Shown one piece after another: positions 21,134 to 32,924 of a DNA stretch of 64,000 bases. The stretch is from Triglochin maritima. Taxonomy: Eukaryota > Streptophyta > Magnoliopsida > Alismatales > Juncaginaceae. The DNA is taken from the NCBI GenBank assembly GCA_963682175.1, contig OY821771.1:15871001-15935000 (forward strand). Reading direction: 5' to 3'. Under the pieces are notes generated by a model. That model was given only the letters and a program-made list of their open reading frames with translations, did not search any database and was not told where the DNA came from. Numbering within the stretch: the first letter of the stretch is position 1; every line of letters starts with the position of its first letter. The translations under genes were made by a program, and so were the position numbers.

Positions 21134-21647
21134 GGTTGACCGGTGGCATGGTTCGGTCGACCGGTCATAGCGTATTTTTGGGTGAAATCCCTTGTACCGG
21201 TCGAACGATACCTTGGTGGTGGTCCACCGGTAGTACATTTCGAGCGAGGGATGGAGACTCTGTGTGTTTTCGGTCGAACGGGACCCCTTTGCCGGTCGAC
21301 CGAAAGCACTGTAGTAAGTCGGTTGGGGGCGCTGACCATCTAAACGGTCGACCGCTCGTTGACTTTGTCCGACCGGAACTTACGTTAACTTATTGGCCGG
21401 TCGACCCAAAGTGTTGTTTCGGTCGACCGTTGCATTATGTTCAGATTGGTTTTGGTACTGGCCGTTTTCGGTCGACCGGTGTTTGTGTGTGGTTCGACCG
21501 TTGGTGCGTTTTACTGTGGAGTGAGTTTTCACTGGTCGAATTCGCTCGAACGGGACCCCTTTGCCGTTCGACCAGTTGACAGTTTTGTTGGTTGGGCCAG
21601 TCCTGTGGAGAGGATTCGGTCGACCAGTTGTGAGGTTTTGTTCGACC
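21134..21647. promoter_or_regulatory. Paired GGTCGACC-type palindrome array in solo chromovirus LTR
   Basis: Core starts in pairs: 21134/21155, 21199/21221, 21272/21294, 21346/21367, 21399/21421, 21470/21492, 21544/21566, 21618/21640. Within-pair spacing is 21-22 bp. Pair-to-pair distance is mostly 65-74 bp, once 53. Cores vary between GGTCGACC, GGTCGAAC and GTTCGACC. Confidence 0.8.
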
Positions 21648-21697
21648 GTTTGTACGGTTTTTGTGTGATTTTGTGTTGTGGAGTCAACTCGGGATGA

Positions 21698-21960
21698 CAA
21701 TGGATCTCCGGCCGTAGAGGGTGACCGGTGCCGGCCTGAGAGTGGTTCATGAGTGTTGTCGGGCCAGCCCAAGAAGGCAATGGATCTCCGGCCCTTGAGG
21801 GTGACCAGTGCCGGCCTGAGGGTGTTTCGTGTGTGGGGCCAGCTCAAGATGGCCACGGATCTCCGGCCCTAGAGGGGTGACGGTGCCGGCCTGAGAGTGG
21901 TCTTTTGGAGCAGCTCAAGATGGCAGCGTTACAGACGATACCGACCTGAGAGTGATCCAG
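21698..21960. repeat. 76-80 bp tandem repeat in solo LTR
   Basis: About 3.5 copies of a unit containing GGATCTCCGGCC and GTGCCGGCCTGAG. Successive CAATGG/CCACGG starts are at 21698, 21778 and about 21853. GC-rich compared with the surroundings. Confidence 0.8.
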
Positions 21961-22465
21961 CGTTTTGGCCGAGGATGTTTCCGGCCGTGGTGCCTGGGGC
22001 ACGTGTGAGGGTTGGGCTAGAGGACCTGCGAGACCCATCACTATTTTGTGTCTACTGTGGTAGGGGGAGAGTTCCCGGGGGCCCAGTGAGACGATGGATG
22101 GTTATTGCATTTCATATCATACGTGTTTTAGCTGTCTAGTTCATTTATTGTGATGGAAGTTTGGCATACGGGGTTTCCTCTCGGGAAACTCAGGCATATT
22201 CATGTTTTATGTCAGGTCATAGGCAGCATTAGGAGGTGGTGACTGAGGAGGAGCGCTTTCGGGGCCCGATCCTGCTTCCCTTGTTTTGAGGAGCGAGTGA
22301 TTACATGTATATTTTCCTTAGCTTTGTTGTAATCACACTTTTGTAAAAACTCTCAGATATATATTGTATATATGTTGGTGCACCAGTTGTCCACTTTCTT
22401 CGGTAATATCCTCGTGTTGTGTTTTATTAAAAAGTTAAATTTCTTCCGCTTTCGAGGATGTTACA

Positions 22466-22790
22466 CCACCTTCACCACTTCAATCTTTAGCCTGCTGCTA
22501 GTTGTTCTCCGGTGGCTTTTGGTAGAAGAACCTAGTGCAACTTGTGGCCAGCTAGAAGAAGGACCTTGGTTGATCTCCATTAAGCTCAGGCGTGCTCTTG
22601 CTTTTTAGGTATGCCTCTAGCCCTTAGCATAGGATATAGTGGTGGGTGTTGGTCGGAATGTTGCTCTATACCAGTGGTTGGTTTTTCATGAGGGCTAGGG
22701 TTTGCACAACAAGAGTGCCATCGATCTGGTGGACTGATCGGGTGAACTGCGGTGCAAATCAAGTTTCTAGTGGTTGACCGTGCATCTAAT
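22466..22790 (+). repeat. Continuation of the sequence interrupted by the solo LTR
   Basis: Right flank of the CCACC target. No ORF or known motif beyond one GGTTGACCG-like site near 22773. Probably the rest of the LTR-like sequence starting at 20155. Confidence 0.35.
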
Positions 22791-24331
22791 TGAACGTTTT
22801 AATTATAACCGCAAGTGCACGGCCACGTTGAAGCGGTGGCAAATACGGGTCGATCCACAGGGAGGTGTGTCGACTTTAGTTTGTTGGAAGGTGAGTGGGA
22901 AAGAAAGGAGAGAAAGGAGTATGATCAAACTACACTAAAATGCAAAAGGAAATGGAAAATAAGCAATAAAACTAAACCCCATAGGGGGTAGAGAAAGAAT
23001 ATGAATACAAAGATATGTGTATGTGTGTGTGTTCAATTATGCTCATAACAAGATGTAGTGCATGAAAATCATAAAACTAAATCCAACTTTGGCTCCACAT
23101 GAATTAAGATAACACAATATCATTAAAACATACAAGACAATAATTGGAATGAAGCTAAATGAACTCATGTATAAAGACCAAACCCCACTATGCTTCCATA
23201 TGAAATAAGATAATATAATATTATTAAAACATACAAGACATTAATCAAGGTAAGGGCAACAAAAGCACATGCAACTACATGCCATGTTTCCTTTATCAAC
23301 TCCATCCTTATACTCACCTCATCATTCCCCATAAAATAGGTCCACTAGTCTAAGCATATGCTAAGCTTAATTTAAGAGCATTAGCATATCAAAGACAAGA
23401 GTGAAATCCCATTAGATGATTATGGAAATCATATAAGGCTCAAAGGATTAAGATAACACACACACACCCAATACATCACATAATCACATCCTATTATTCT
23501 CCACCCCCAAACTGGGGATGAAACTACTCACTAATCATTACACTACAACCTACATTAACAAAATGAAACATTCTACTGAAAGGAAATTAAACTAAGCAAG
23601 CAAGAAATATTAAAGAAGTTAATTGAAAGGAAATAAAACTAAAGAAGCGTGCAAGAATTAAAAGACAAGACAATATTAAAAGAAACTAAGAAAATTTATT
23701 TTATTAACATGACTCACATTGCAAGTGGTATTCTTCTCCACCTTGAGTTTTTGCTTCAAGGCTTTTACTCCAAGTAGAGAGAATACCACCAAGCATGGGT
23801 GATTACACATGAGGAGAAAGAGTTCTATTTATAGGCATGAAAAAAGGTAACCGGGGACAATCCCCTGGTATGGGACTAATGAAACCTTCCCAGAATACAC
23901 ATAAACACATAACACATGTCCTGGAGAAACATGGTCGGATTCAGAGACAAATGGACCGTTAATTGGCAGTCACTTTGTCCCAGATCCGACCTATTTTCGG
24001 ATATGTTCTTTAATTCTTCACATAGGGTGCACTCGGTTTGGGTATTGGAGTGTCGGCCCGAATCTAATTGCCAAAATACTCCTCATGATGGTGTGGAGTT
24101 TCTTGATTTTCACATTGGCCCTACAGTTTTACATTCGGGTCCCTCTCTTATGCATCTTTGTCCTCAAGTCTCATAACTCAATCCTTTTTCTTGCTTTTAG
24201 GTCCTTTTATGCCTCTTCTCTTCAAACATGTTTATTTCTGAAACTTAAACATAAAACTCGTTACGTAGCATTGCATAGGCGAAAAATAAAGGATATAAGA
24301 CACAAATATATGCATGATATGATGTCAATCA
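22791..24331 (-). mobile_element. Athila-type LTR, probably solo
   Basis: Left end TGAACGTTTTAATTATAACC with the GCAAGTGCACGG block, right end ATATGATGTCAATCA; 1541 bp. The flanks (CTAAT / CCTTC) do not form a TSD and no PBS or internal region adjoins, so it is a recombined or old copy. Confidence 0.68.
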
Positions 24332-25642
24332 CCTTCCCTCTAGCACGTTCTCTTCTCCATGTCTCCTGGGTGGTTGATGGAGAAATAAGAAGGGACGAGA
24401 CGGTGGGGAGTATGTTAGGTGGGGTTGTACGTGCATCTTGCGTGAGGTACAACTCTACACGTATGGTCTGATTTTTTTTTGAGATTCTTTGATGGTTTGT
24501 TAATACGTTTATCATGTTGTAGCATAATCTTTCTCCTGGTCGTGTTATTGATTAGTGATTTCACTTATTGGCATGATTTCATGACTCTTTATGTATAGAT
24601 ATATGTCATAAATCATCATTAGTTTCAGATATGGTGTTATGCATGATTGTCAAAACTGTCCAGATTTTCATGCAAGAGAAGCTTGATAATATTAGTTCTT
24701 ATACTCATGTTTTGATTGATGATTTTGTTCAGACCTTAGCAGGTACCTTGTTACTGATTTCAGATCGTTACTCATGCATTAATTGCTACTATGCTCGAAT
24801 AGTATGTCAATGACTCCTTGCTGATTTTAGATCACACGTCATGCATAACTAATGATTACATTCTGTTAACAAACCATGATGGTGTGCTGAAATGAGATCA
24901 TATGTGCTCGTCATTATTTAGTAACCTTATTCTGATAATTCCCTATACTTGGATACTGATTTTGGATTTCATATGCATGTATTATTTGTGCCATACATAG
25001 ATGATTTTGTCATGATCGGTTGCTGACCCTAGGTCATGTAATCATGCATCATTTCTTTAACCTATTGTATAATCTTTCATGACTTGTTTACAGATCATAG
25101 TACACATGTTCATGCATTAGGTCTGTTTTACATTCATATAAAGTCTATTATGGTTTGGGATTCTAAGTTCCTATCATGCACGTGCTCTGAAATTCATGTT
25201 GTAGAACATTGATTGCATGCATATATGCAAGGAGATACCCATAGCATTGCTGATGCTATATGCACGTTCTGTCATGTGGTTCTACTGTTATTTATTGAAT
25301 TTCATATGCTTATAAACTCTGATCATATTCTGAGGTGTTGGTACAGTCGCATGCACGCTCTGAAATTGACGAATGTATGTCTTCGATTATTATAGCATTC
25401 GACTATGACATGTTTTGTTGTCTTGCATCATCCCATTGTTTCTTTCATGTTGATGTGATACTAATGTGATGTGTGATGTTGTGCTGGGGTATGACCCTTG
25501 GGATATCAGACGTTATAACATCCTTATCATGACTCGTAGATGCTTGATTGGGTGATTTATCGATTTATAGATCCAGTTATGATTGATTGTTGTTGTGAGT
25601 ACTTTTTGATCTCAGATTGGGATGTTCATATATCTATAGATG
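24332..25642. other. Unassigned AT-rich sequence
   Basis: About 1.3 kb with no supported ORF and no similarity I can recognise to the other elements. Recurrent words such as TCATGCAT and TTTCAGATC suggest an old repeat. It could be the remaining part of the LTR-like sequence starting at 20155, but no matching terminus or TSD was found. Confidence 0.3.
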
Positions 25643-27531
25643 ACGTGCAACTAGCCATTAAACATCCTTGTCGCCAAGGAGGAGTGTTGTCTCCTGAGGG
25701 TTTTCAGCGCATATACCCACAAAATCCGAACATTGATACATTATTTCACCTAGCAACACGACTCCATGGACCTACTTTTGTCGATCATTGGATATGGTAA
25801 TCCAACGGGCTGACTCTATATAAGTATTCAGTCCACACACCTAGCCTAATGAACAATTCGTGAAAGTTAATTAAGGACTTAAGTAAAAGACATGAGCAAC
25901 CTTAACATCCTTAAGTGATACAAAGTGTAAAGTCCATTAAGGTTCTTATATGCATTACCATTTCTTTTTTATCTTCTAGTTGGTGCTTAATTCTCCTAGG
26001 GTCAGGTTTCGTGCATATTGCCTATGATGACTTACACTATCACATACACCTTCCCCTAAATCTCCACATAGGGCGATCCCTACCACCCGTGTAACGGGAC
26101 TTCGATCAACGCATCCCACGTCAGATGACTCGAAAGCACCAGGCACTAAGTCCCCTCAGACCTAATTTCCAGAGTGATAGGAGCCGTAAGAGAAGAGAGA
26201 ACACCTACTCACTTATTTCTTATGTACACATGAACCAAAACCACTACACTTAAGGTTTCACAACAAGAGTTTAAGGGTCTCTAACTACGACAAACTTCCA
26301 TATACTAACAGACACGAATTATTCGACTCACTAGGTTCACGGTGGACTTCTTTATTTGTTGAGTACTGAAACCGTATTATTACTCTCCCCCGAGTGAAAA
26401 TCGGGGTGCATCCTTACGACCAGATAAGACCTAAACTCGATGTACTAAATATCCTAATGCATCAAGTTCAAGTCATTTCTGGGAGCTTCCTTTTTACTTT
26501 GCCTCTCCATGGTTTTGCACATGCTAAACACACGCAAAACCCACAAAACATTTTCTTTCGCAAACACATGAATATTTTGAAAGAAATGTGAAGATTTTAA
26601 AGCACAACACAAGCAAAAGAAGACATGTCACCCAAGGATCATTGCAAACAGATATATCTATATTAAATGCAGCACACTAACATGACCCTAACAATACAAA
26701 CAAAACAAAAGGCGAAAGACTCGACTATGTACACACGTAAAACACCCCCCGCCCACACACACACTTACTTCATGCATTGTCCTCAATTAATGTGAGCATG
26801 ATACTACATTGATTTATGCATTAAAAAGAAAAGATTTCACCAACATTAAGCGTAAAGAGAAGTTCATGGTTATGTTGGTAGACACAAACCCGAATTCCCC
26901 TCAAAATATTAAAGAAGTGACACAAATACGTGAAACAAATGGGGCCCAAAGACACAAGGGTTGGAGCCCACAACAAGTTGTGCTCACTTTTGTAGTCTTC
27001 TTGTTTTTTTCTTCTTTTTCCTTTTTTTCTTTTGAAATATAACTATGTGCAAAAATAACTTCTCATCTTCATTTGTCATTGGACATCAAATGGGACCCTC
27101 AAAAGTTGGTCAATGCACTTGGAATGGGAACAAGACACCATGTGGGGCCAAAATACTCGTGTGTGCCCCCCCCCCCCACAAAATGCATAAAATGCAAGGA
27201 GATGTTCATGAATTAGACGCAAAGGCGTCTCATTCAAAGGTTCAAACTGAAAGAGATCGAACCTCTTAAGAGTTTGGGAAATAATGTGCAACGGAAGAAA
27301 AGTTTCTCCCGTAGCGGTACTGATGTTATGATCATCAATCCAAACTCTCAAACCAACACGCTGGTGGGACGGAACGAGGTCAAGAACCTCATTTTGCATG
27401 TCCGACTCACCAGGCGAACAGAAAGTGGGTCTCTTACTCAAGGTATCCTCTAAGGAACTCCCAATACCCTCACTGACAAAGTAGTTGTTTTATGTCTCAT
27501 TATTTCCAAGATGATCAAGAACAATAGTGAG
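25643..27531 (-). mobile_element. Athila-like element C, 3' part
   Basis: Collinear with element B 43034-44900 on the same strand: the GCGA hairpin block (25663-25682), the AGGGCGATCCC block, a PPT-like tract (about 26740-26775), then the gag C-terminus. It is interrupted at 27531 by a solo LTR and continues at 28915-29349. The true 3' LTR junction is lost on the left. Divergence from B is clear, so it is older. Confidence 0.75.
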
Positions 27532-28914
27532 TGGTATTTAAATCGTTTAAAATACCACAAGTGCACGACGTCGTTGAAGAAACAACAAATACGAGTCGGT
27601 CCGCGGGGACGTGAGTAGATTCTGGTTTTGACGAAATCAAGTGGCAGAAAGAGGGGAGCAGGAATTGATGACACTAACTAAACTACATTAAACTAGCACG
27701 AAACAATCAAAGAAGATGAAAGCACGAGACGAAATAAATGTAAACTAATTTGCTAATAAAAGCAAGCTAGAAGTCAAGAAGAGCAATCCCTGAGAGGTGG
27801 AGTGAGTGTACACATGCAATAAGATGGGGAAGAATGCATTCCATAGGCACAAATGTAGTAGTATTTTCATGTATAGGAAGTGTCTAATGATTATGGAAAA
27901 ACCTATCAATCCAATCACTACCTAGTTGATTAACATTCACATACACAAGTTGGTTATTTCAGAACCTAAACAAGTATGGGAGGTATCTAATAGTTGTGGC
28001 AAAACCCATCAAGTAAAATGTTCTACTCTAAACAGGAAAGCATACATTCACATTTATCAACACTTTTCATAATAAAGCATTCATTTCCATTCTTTATTGC
28101 ATGTATAAACATCATCTCCACCCCCCAAAGGGCTATGAAGCTACTCACACATTATTAGACTAACATGCATATTAAGGAAAGAAAACATGCTAATTAATTC
28201 TATGACGATTAAAACAAACAAAGTTAACTCAGCATGCATGAATTGAAAAGAGACAATATGAAGAAACTAACAAAACATCTTTTATTACTCACACTACAAG
28301 TAGCCTTTCTCCTCCGGAGTTTTGCTCCAAGACTTTACTCCTAGTAGAGAGGATGGCCACTAAGAGAGGAGATGTCTTACAAAAGAGGATGAAGAGTTCT
28401 ATTTATAGCCATAGAAAAATGTAACATGTGACAATCCCCTGGTATGGGACTAATGCACTACTAAAAATAGACATAAAACACTCTAATACATGACCCGCCA
28501 AAATCTTGTCATATCTGGAGACAACCCGACCGTCAATTGGCGATCTATGGACTTTGGATCGGGTCTGGATTTGGAGTGGGTTTGCCTGGCTTGATTTCTT
28601 CGTGTGTGATGCACCCTAGTTGGTTGTTGGAGTTTCGGCCCAAATCAAATTGCTAAAATACTCCTCATGATAGTGTGGAGTTTCTTGATTTTCTCGTTAG
28701 TCCTTTTGGTTTACATACAGGTCCTTCTCTCCTGCATCTCAGTCCACAAGTCTTACAACTCAGTCTTCTTTCTTGCTTTTAGGTCATTTTTGTGATTCTT
28801 CTCCTCCAACTTGCTTATTCTTGAAACGTAAACATAAAACTTGTTACGTAGCATTGTTTAGGTGAAAGATAATGGATATAAGACACAAATGTATGCACAA
28901 TATGATGTCAATCA
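27532..28914 (-). mobile_element. Solo LTR, Athila-type, inside element C gag
   Basis: Begins TGGTATTTAAATCG with the ACAAGTGCACGACG block and ends GATGTCAATCA; about 1383 bp. The gag sequence on both sides (AACAATAGTGAG | AGAGTCAAACTCTCATC) is contiguous in element B near 44910-44930. A clean 5-bp TSD cannot be read. Confidence 0.78.
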
Positions 28915-29314
28915 AGAGTCAAACTCTCATCAGACGTATGAAATTAAGGGTACTAAGGAGCTCTTGCTCCACCACAGGTAAGTCCTTAAGAGGCACAACA
29001 ATAAGATCATGTGACTCAAGGGCCCCGGGACAAAAAAATAAGGCACGATCTTGTGCCGACTCATAATGACGTTGGTCCATGTTATTCGCAATTGAAGTTT
29101 GACTCCACCAAGTGATCGTGAATTGAAACCCCAAGTCCCTCAGACTGACAAGGAGTTTGACTCTGAAGGATTGTGCTTTGAATTTATGGATGTGGCGGTG
29201 GTTTGATATCAAAAGATGAATCCTCATGTTGACAAGAAAGGCCACCCTCCTCACGTTCACGTAATTGTTGGGTGATCTGACTCACTTGCAATGCCAGATT
29301 TTGCATGGAATGTT

Positions 29315-29349
29315 GAGCGGTTTCCATGAACGTAAGGAGCGGTTTCCAT
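29315..29349. other. Rearrangement breakpoint with 13-bp templated duplication
   Basis: GAGCGGTTTCCAT occurs at 29315-29327 and again at 29337-29349, exactly against the chromovirus fragment that begins at 29350. Element B has a single related copy at the matching position. Confidence 0.75.
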
Positions 29350-30813
29350 CACAGCAGATACAATAATGCGACCCCCTTTGCTTCTGATCCCTCTAATCAG
29401 AATATCAGGCAAACCCTTCCTCGGGATCAAAATCTTCTTCTCACGGCACAAGACTCGAACATCATATTGGGACAGCCAATCCATCCCAAGTATGACATCA
29501 AAGTCCTCCATCGGTAGCAAGACCAGGTCAGCCGGAAACTCCTGATCTCCCGAAACAACCGTGGCGCCGGGGACAAATCTCCCCACAGTGCCCACCAGAC
29601 CCAGGGGTGTGCTGACCTCCAACGTGGCAGTCAACATCGCAAGGGTACAGCCCAACACTCCCGCAAATCGCTCTGAGATGAACGAGTGTGTCGCGCCACA
29701 ATCAAATAACACCCTAGCTACTGAACCTGCGACAAGAAGTGTACCTTCCACCACAGCGCCTCCATCACGAGCCTCCTCTGCCTGGATGGTGTAAACCCTG
29801 CCGGTGCGCTGCCCCTGCTGGGGTCTGAAAGGTGGTCTACCTCCGCCTCCTCCTCTGCCTGGTGCGGGTAAACCTGGTGGTCTGCTCGGCCCAGCTCCTC
29901 GGCTCGGACAGTTCCTGATAAAGTGACCCAGCTGGCCACAACCATGACACGCTCCGGGGGTGAAGCACGGCCCGGAGTGAAACCTCCCACAAGTACCACA
30001 AGGCTCAGGTCGTGGGACTGCAACTCCTGCTCCCTCGAATCGGGGCCTCTTGCCCGGATTCCCTCCAGTCTGACCTCCTGGCCTCCCAGAGAACCTACCT
30101 GATGGCCTCCTCTCATCCTGGTAGTTCTCCCTGTAGTCACGATCAAGAACAGAGGCACTCTTCACTGCATCGGCCAACGTGCTCGGCATGTGTGTCAGCA
30201 CCTTCGTCCTCAACTGCTTCCGGAGCCCCCGGACGAACTTCCCAGCCCTCTGCTCCTGTGTAATATACATCTCGGGACAGTAACGCTCAAGGGCGTTGAA
30301 CTTCCCGATGTAGCCTACCAAGGTCATGTCTCCCTGCTGAAGACTCAGAAACTCCTCCCTCTTCGCATCCTGGACATGCTGCGGAAAATACTGCTCGTTG
30401 AACTCGCCAACGAACTCCTCCCAGGCTATATCATCTCGGTCCGCAAACACCACTGCAGATGTGGACCTCCACCAGTTGGACGCAGCACCGCCCAAAACAT
30501 AAGTAGCCAGGCCCACTCTCGCCTCTGGAGGACAACCAATAGCACTGAAGATCTTCTGCATCGTGAAGATCCACTCCTCCGCAGCCTCTGCGTCGTACTG
30601 CCCCAGAAAGGTAGGCGGATGCTGGCGCATAAACCGGTCATGCATAGCGCCAGTCCCCGTCTGCCCAGTCTGTGCCGTCTGCTGCTGTAGCATCTCTGTC
30701 AGACGTCCGACCGTATCGAACAACGTCCGACGCTCATCCTCCCAAGCCTCATCCCTCGCAGTCTCACTCTCACCGCGAGTATGGGCAACCGCCTTCCCCC
30801 GTCTAGGAGGCAT
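29350..30813 (-). pseudogene. gag: Chromovirus gag-protease, truncated second copy
   Basis: Near-identical to 35904-37367 (offset 6554 bp). From [11 protein letters not shown] at 30813 it carries the Gag domain, the CCHC knuckle [14 protein letters not shown] and the protease with [12 protein letters not shown] and [10 protein letters not shown], then stops being homologous at SAV. The frame continues for about 30 codons into element C sequence (to 29257), which is junction read-through. Polymerase is absent. Together with the LTR at 30937 it forms the distal part of a tandem LTR-interior-LTR-interior array. Confidence 0.85.
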
Positions 30814-30921
30814 CTGCCAAAGGAAACAAGACAATATCAATATAATCTGTGCATGCATGATCCTCTAGACCTAACTCCTAACTCAAAGGTGGTTTCTTTG
30901 GACAAGTACGCCGAGATCAAC

Positions 30922-30933
30922 GCTCTGATACCA
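30922..30933 (-). promoter_or_regulatory. tRNA-iMet PBS of truncated chromovirus copy
   Basis: TGGTATCAGAGC on the minus strand, three bases from the LTR end at 30937. Exact match to the initiator tRNA-Met 3' end. Confidence 0.85.
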
Positions 30934-30936
30934 AAT

Positions 30937-32875
30937 TGTAACGTACCCGAAAACAGCGGAAAATTTAAACAATAATAAAGACCGTCAACGGTCAACACTG
31001 GGCATGTCACGGGAAACAAACCAACATATATAATATAAATATGATCCACGTGGAAGTCAAATATACAAACTGACTATGATTACGACAAAATCTATACAAT
31101 ATGTAATCACCTCAAAAGGAAGAGACTGACAACTACAGGATCTGATCTCGGGGGCACCGTCCTCGGTCACCACCTGACTCTAAACCTGCTCGCTACCTGA
31201 AATGCAAACAACAAACATGCCTGAGTTCCCTGAAGGAACCCCGTATACCAAACCTCCTAAAAATATAAAAAGGAATTAAAGACAATGCAATGCTATGCAC
31301 ATGATCATCCGCCTCGGGCCCACAATAATGCCCTCACCGCCTCCGCGGCACTGGACCACTCCTGCCACTAGGGTCAAGTCAGTCCACCGCTGCCTCACAA
31401 GGGTCAGTCGATACCACTGCTCCCCAAAAAGTGCAGGAAGGAACCCCTGGTACACGCCGCACCCAAGGAGCGAGTCAGCCCGCCGAATACACAACTCGGG
31501 TCAGACGACAGCCACTGCTCCCCCAAGAGTCGCCTAGCGCGCACCCTGCCGGAACATCCTCGGCCTACCGCTAAACCCTCGCAAACTGCCCAAGGTTTAC
31601 GGTACACATCCCTCACACCCCGCTCGGTAAGAGAGGAAAAAGTACAACAATAATACGCCTTCGTCGAAGGTGAAATCCGTAGCTCTCAAAGCCGGTAATC
31701 AACCGTCGCCTCGGAGCCGGTAGTCGACCTGACATCGACGGATCGCGTGTGGATAAATCCACCAACCTGCGGTAGATCGGTCGACCGCTAAAAGCACACC
31801 GGTCGACCGGTCCCCCACACAGTACACAGTACTGTACAAACAAGTCTACCGGTCGAACCACGCCAACCGAATTACCGACCAATCGGTCGAACAAAAGTCA
31901 TCTAGCGGTCGACCGTTTGGATGGTCTACGCTATACAATTTTATATAATATATATATCCGACCGGTCGAACCAAGGGGCCGTTCGACCGATAACAGGACT
32001 TTTCGCATTTTGCCTAAGTGATATTCGGTCGACCGGAACTGTGATACAGTTCGACCGAATCAACACAGGCACTCTACCGCTTAAATAAAATGCTCAGTCG
32101 GTCGACCGAAAGTTAAAGAGCGGTCGACCGTTTTGATGGTCAAAGCTCCCAACCGACTAAGCATCAAATGGATCGGTCGAACAAGGTTAAGGACGTTCGA
32201 CCGTTTAATAAGTCAAAATCCCCAACCGACCCATTCTCATTGTTATTCGGTCGACCGACTAAGTGGTCCCGTTCGACCGATAACAACATATCCCCTTTTT
32301 CCCGCACAAATCTGGCATAACGGTCGACCGTCTAACGACATCGTTCGACCGTTTGCGGGTAAACATCAATATAATAATAGGATCGGTCGACTGCCCACAG
32401 GCACCGGTCGACCGATCGTCGTCTTCAACCTCTGAATTGGTTGAATTCCGACGGGGAATTCGACACCAACGTCGATCCCCAACACTCACAAGGCATATGT
32501 GAGTTATATTGAAGATTTGGCATACCTTTTTGACGGTTGTGGAAGTCTCCCGAGCTTGAATCACTTCACTCCTCTTCTTCTTCCTTCTTCTCCTTCTTCT
32601 CCTCTTCTTCTACTTCACCTTCTTCTTCTTCTCCGACATACACTTCCTCTCACTCTCTGTTAAGCCACAAATGAAGAAAACGTTTTCAGCTAATCCTCAC
32701 ATTCCTATTTATACTAAAAACCTAATCTTATCTTCAACTCACCTCCAAATCCTCCAATCCAAACAATCCACTTCATCCTCCACATGTCTAACACCTCCAC
32801 CTCTTCATGCATGATTAATTAGGGTTAATTAGGTTTAGTTTAATTTAATTAGGTTGCTTAGATTAAGTTATTACA
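30937..32875 (-). repeat. Chromovirus LTR 1 (3' LTR of element D)
   Basis: 1939 bp; plus-strand reading TGTAACGTACCC to GTTATTACA. Almost identical to 37491-39432. TATA-like box on the minus strand at 32706-32713 (TATTTATA on plus). A CTTCTT-rich simple repeat at about 32570-32632 differs by one triplet from the other LTR. The palindrome array lies at 31778-32415, downstream of the TATA-like box and so probably within the transcript. Confidence 0.9.
31778..32415. promoter_or_regulatory. Paired GGTCGACC-type palindrome array in chromovirus LTR 1
   Basis: Core starts: 31779/31801, 31851 (partner degenerate), 31885/31907, 31964/31981, 32027/32049, 32100/32122, 32175/32195, 32249/32271, 32322/32343, 32385/32406. 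Within-pair spacing is 20-22 bp except one of 17. Consecutive pairs are mostly 63-79 bp apart, commonly 73-75. Imperfect cores GGTCGAAC and GTTCGACC often face each other. The array is repeated in LTR 2 (about 38333-38970). Confidence 0.85.
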
Positions 32876-32924
32876 ATCTACCCTCCTTAAAAGAATTTCG
32901 TCCGCGAAATTCGAAACAAGTAAC
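32876..32924 (-). promoter_or_regulatory. Element D polypurine tract
   Basis: On the minus strand AAGGAGGGTAGAT ends directly at the LTR start TGTAATAAC. It primes plus-strand cDNA. Just upstream is the TTCGCGGACGAAATTCTTTT stretch. Confidence 0.8.

Larger units (their letters stand above)
20645..22465 (+). mobile_element. Solo LTR of a chromovirus, TSD CCACC
   Basis: 1821 bp from TGTAATATCC to GATGTTACA, flanked by CCACC at 20640-20644 and 22466-22470. The start and end resemble those of the chromovirus LTRs at 30937-32875 and 37491-39432 read on the minus strand (TGTAATAAC...ACGTTACA). It contains a CT microsatellite, a palindrome array and a 76-80 bp tandem repeat. No internal region remains. 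Confidence 0.88.
27076..29349 (-). pseudogene. gag: Element C gag remnant, split by a solo LTR
   Basis: The C-terminal part (about 27190-27441) shares RPTFCSPGESDM, WIDDHN and QFEPLNETPLR-like motifs with the end of the element B ORF. The upstream part at 28915-29349 continues the same protein (CPGALESHDL resembles CPMAFEPHDL of B) in several broken frames. The solo LTR at 27532-28914 lies between them. Zinc-knuckle and capsid regions are absent because the sequence ends at a rearrangement breakpoint at 29349/29350. Frameshifts rule out one protein. Confidence 0.7.

Noticed and set aside
20902..21579. 225-codon ORF and overlapping antisense ORFs
   Set aside because: They lie wholly inside a solo LTR with a TSD. 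The open frame follows from the GC-rich palindrome array, and no known domain is present.
22791..24331. 3' LTR of the C/F element
   Set aside because: It is separated from element C by 1.3 kb of unrelated sequence, and the flanks do not pair with those of the LTR at 49066-50620.
29257..29349. About 30 extra codons at the end of the truncated chromovirus gag-PR ORF
   Set aside because: They are read-through into element C sequence past the breakpoint, not a natural protein end.
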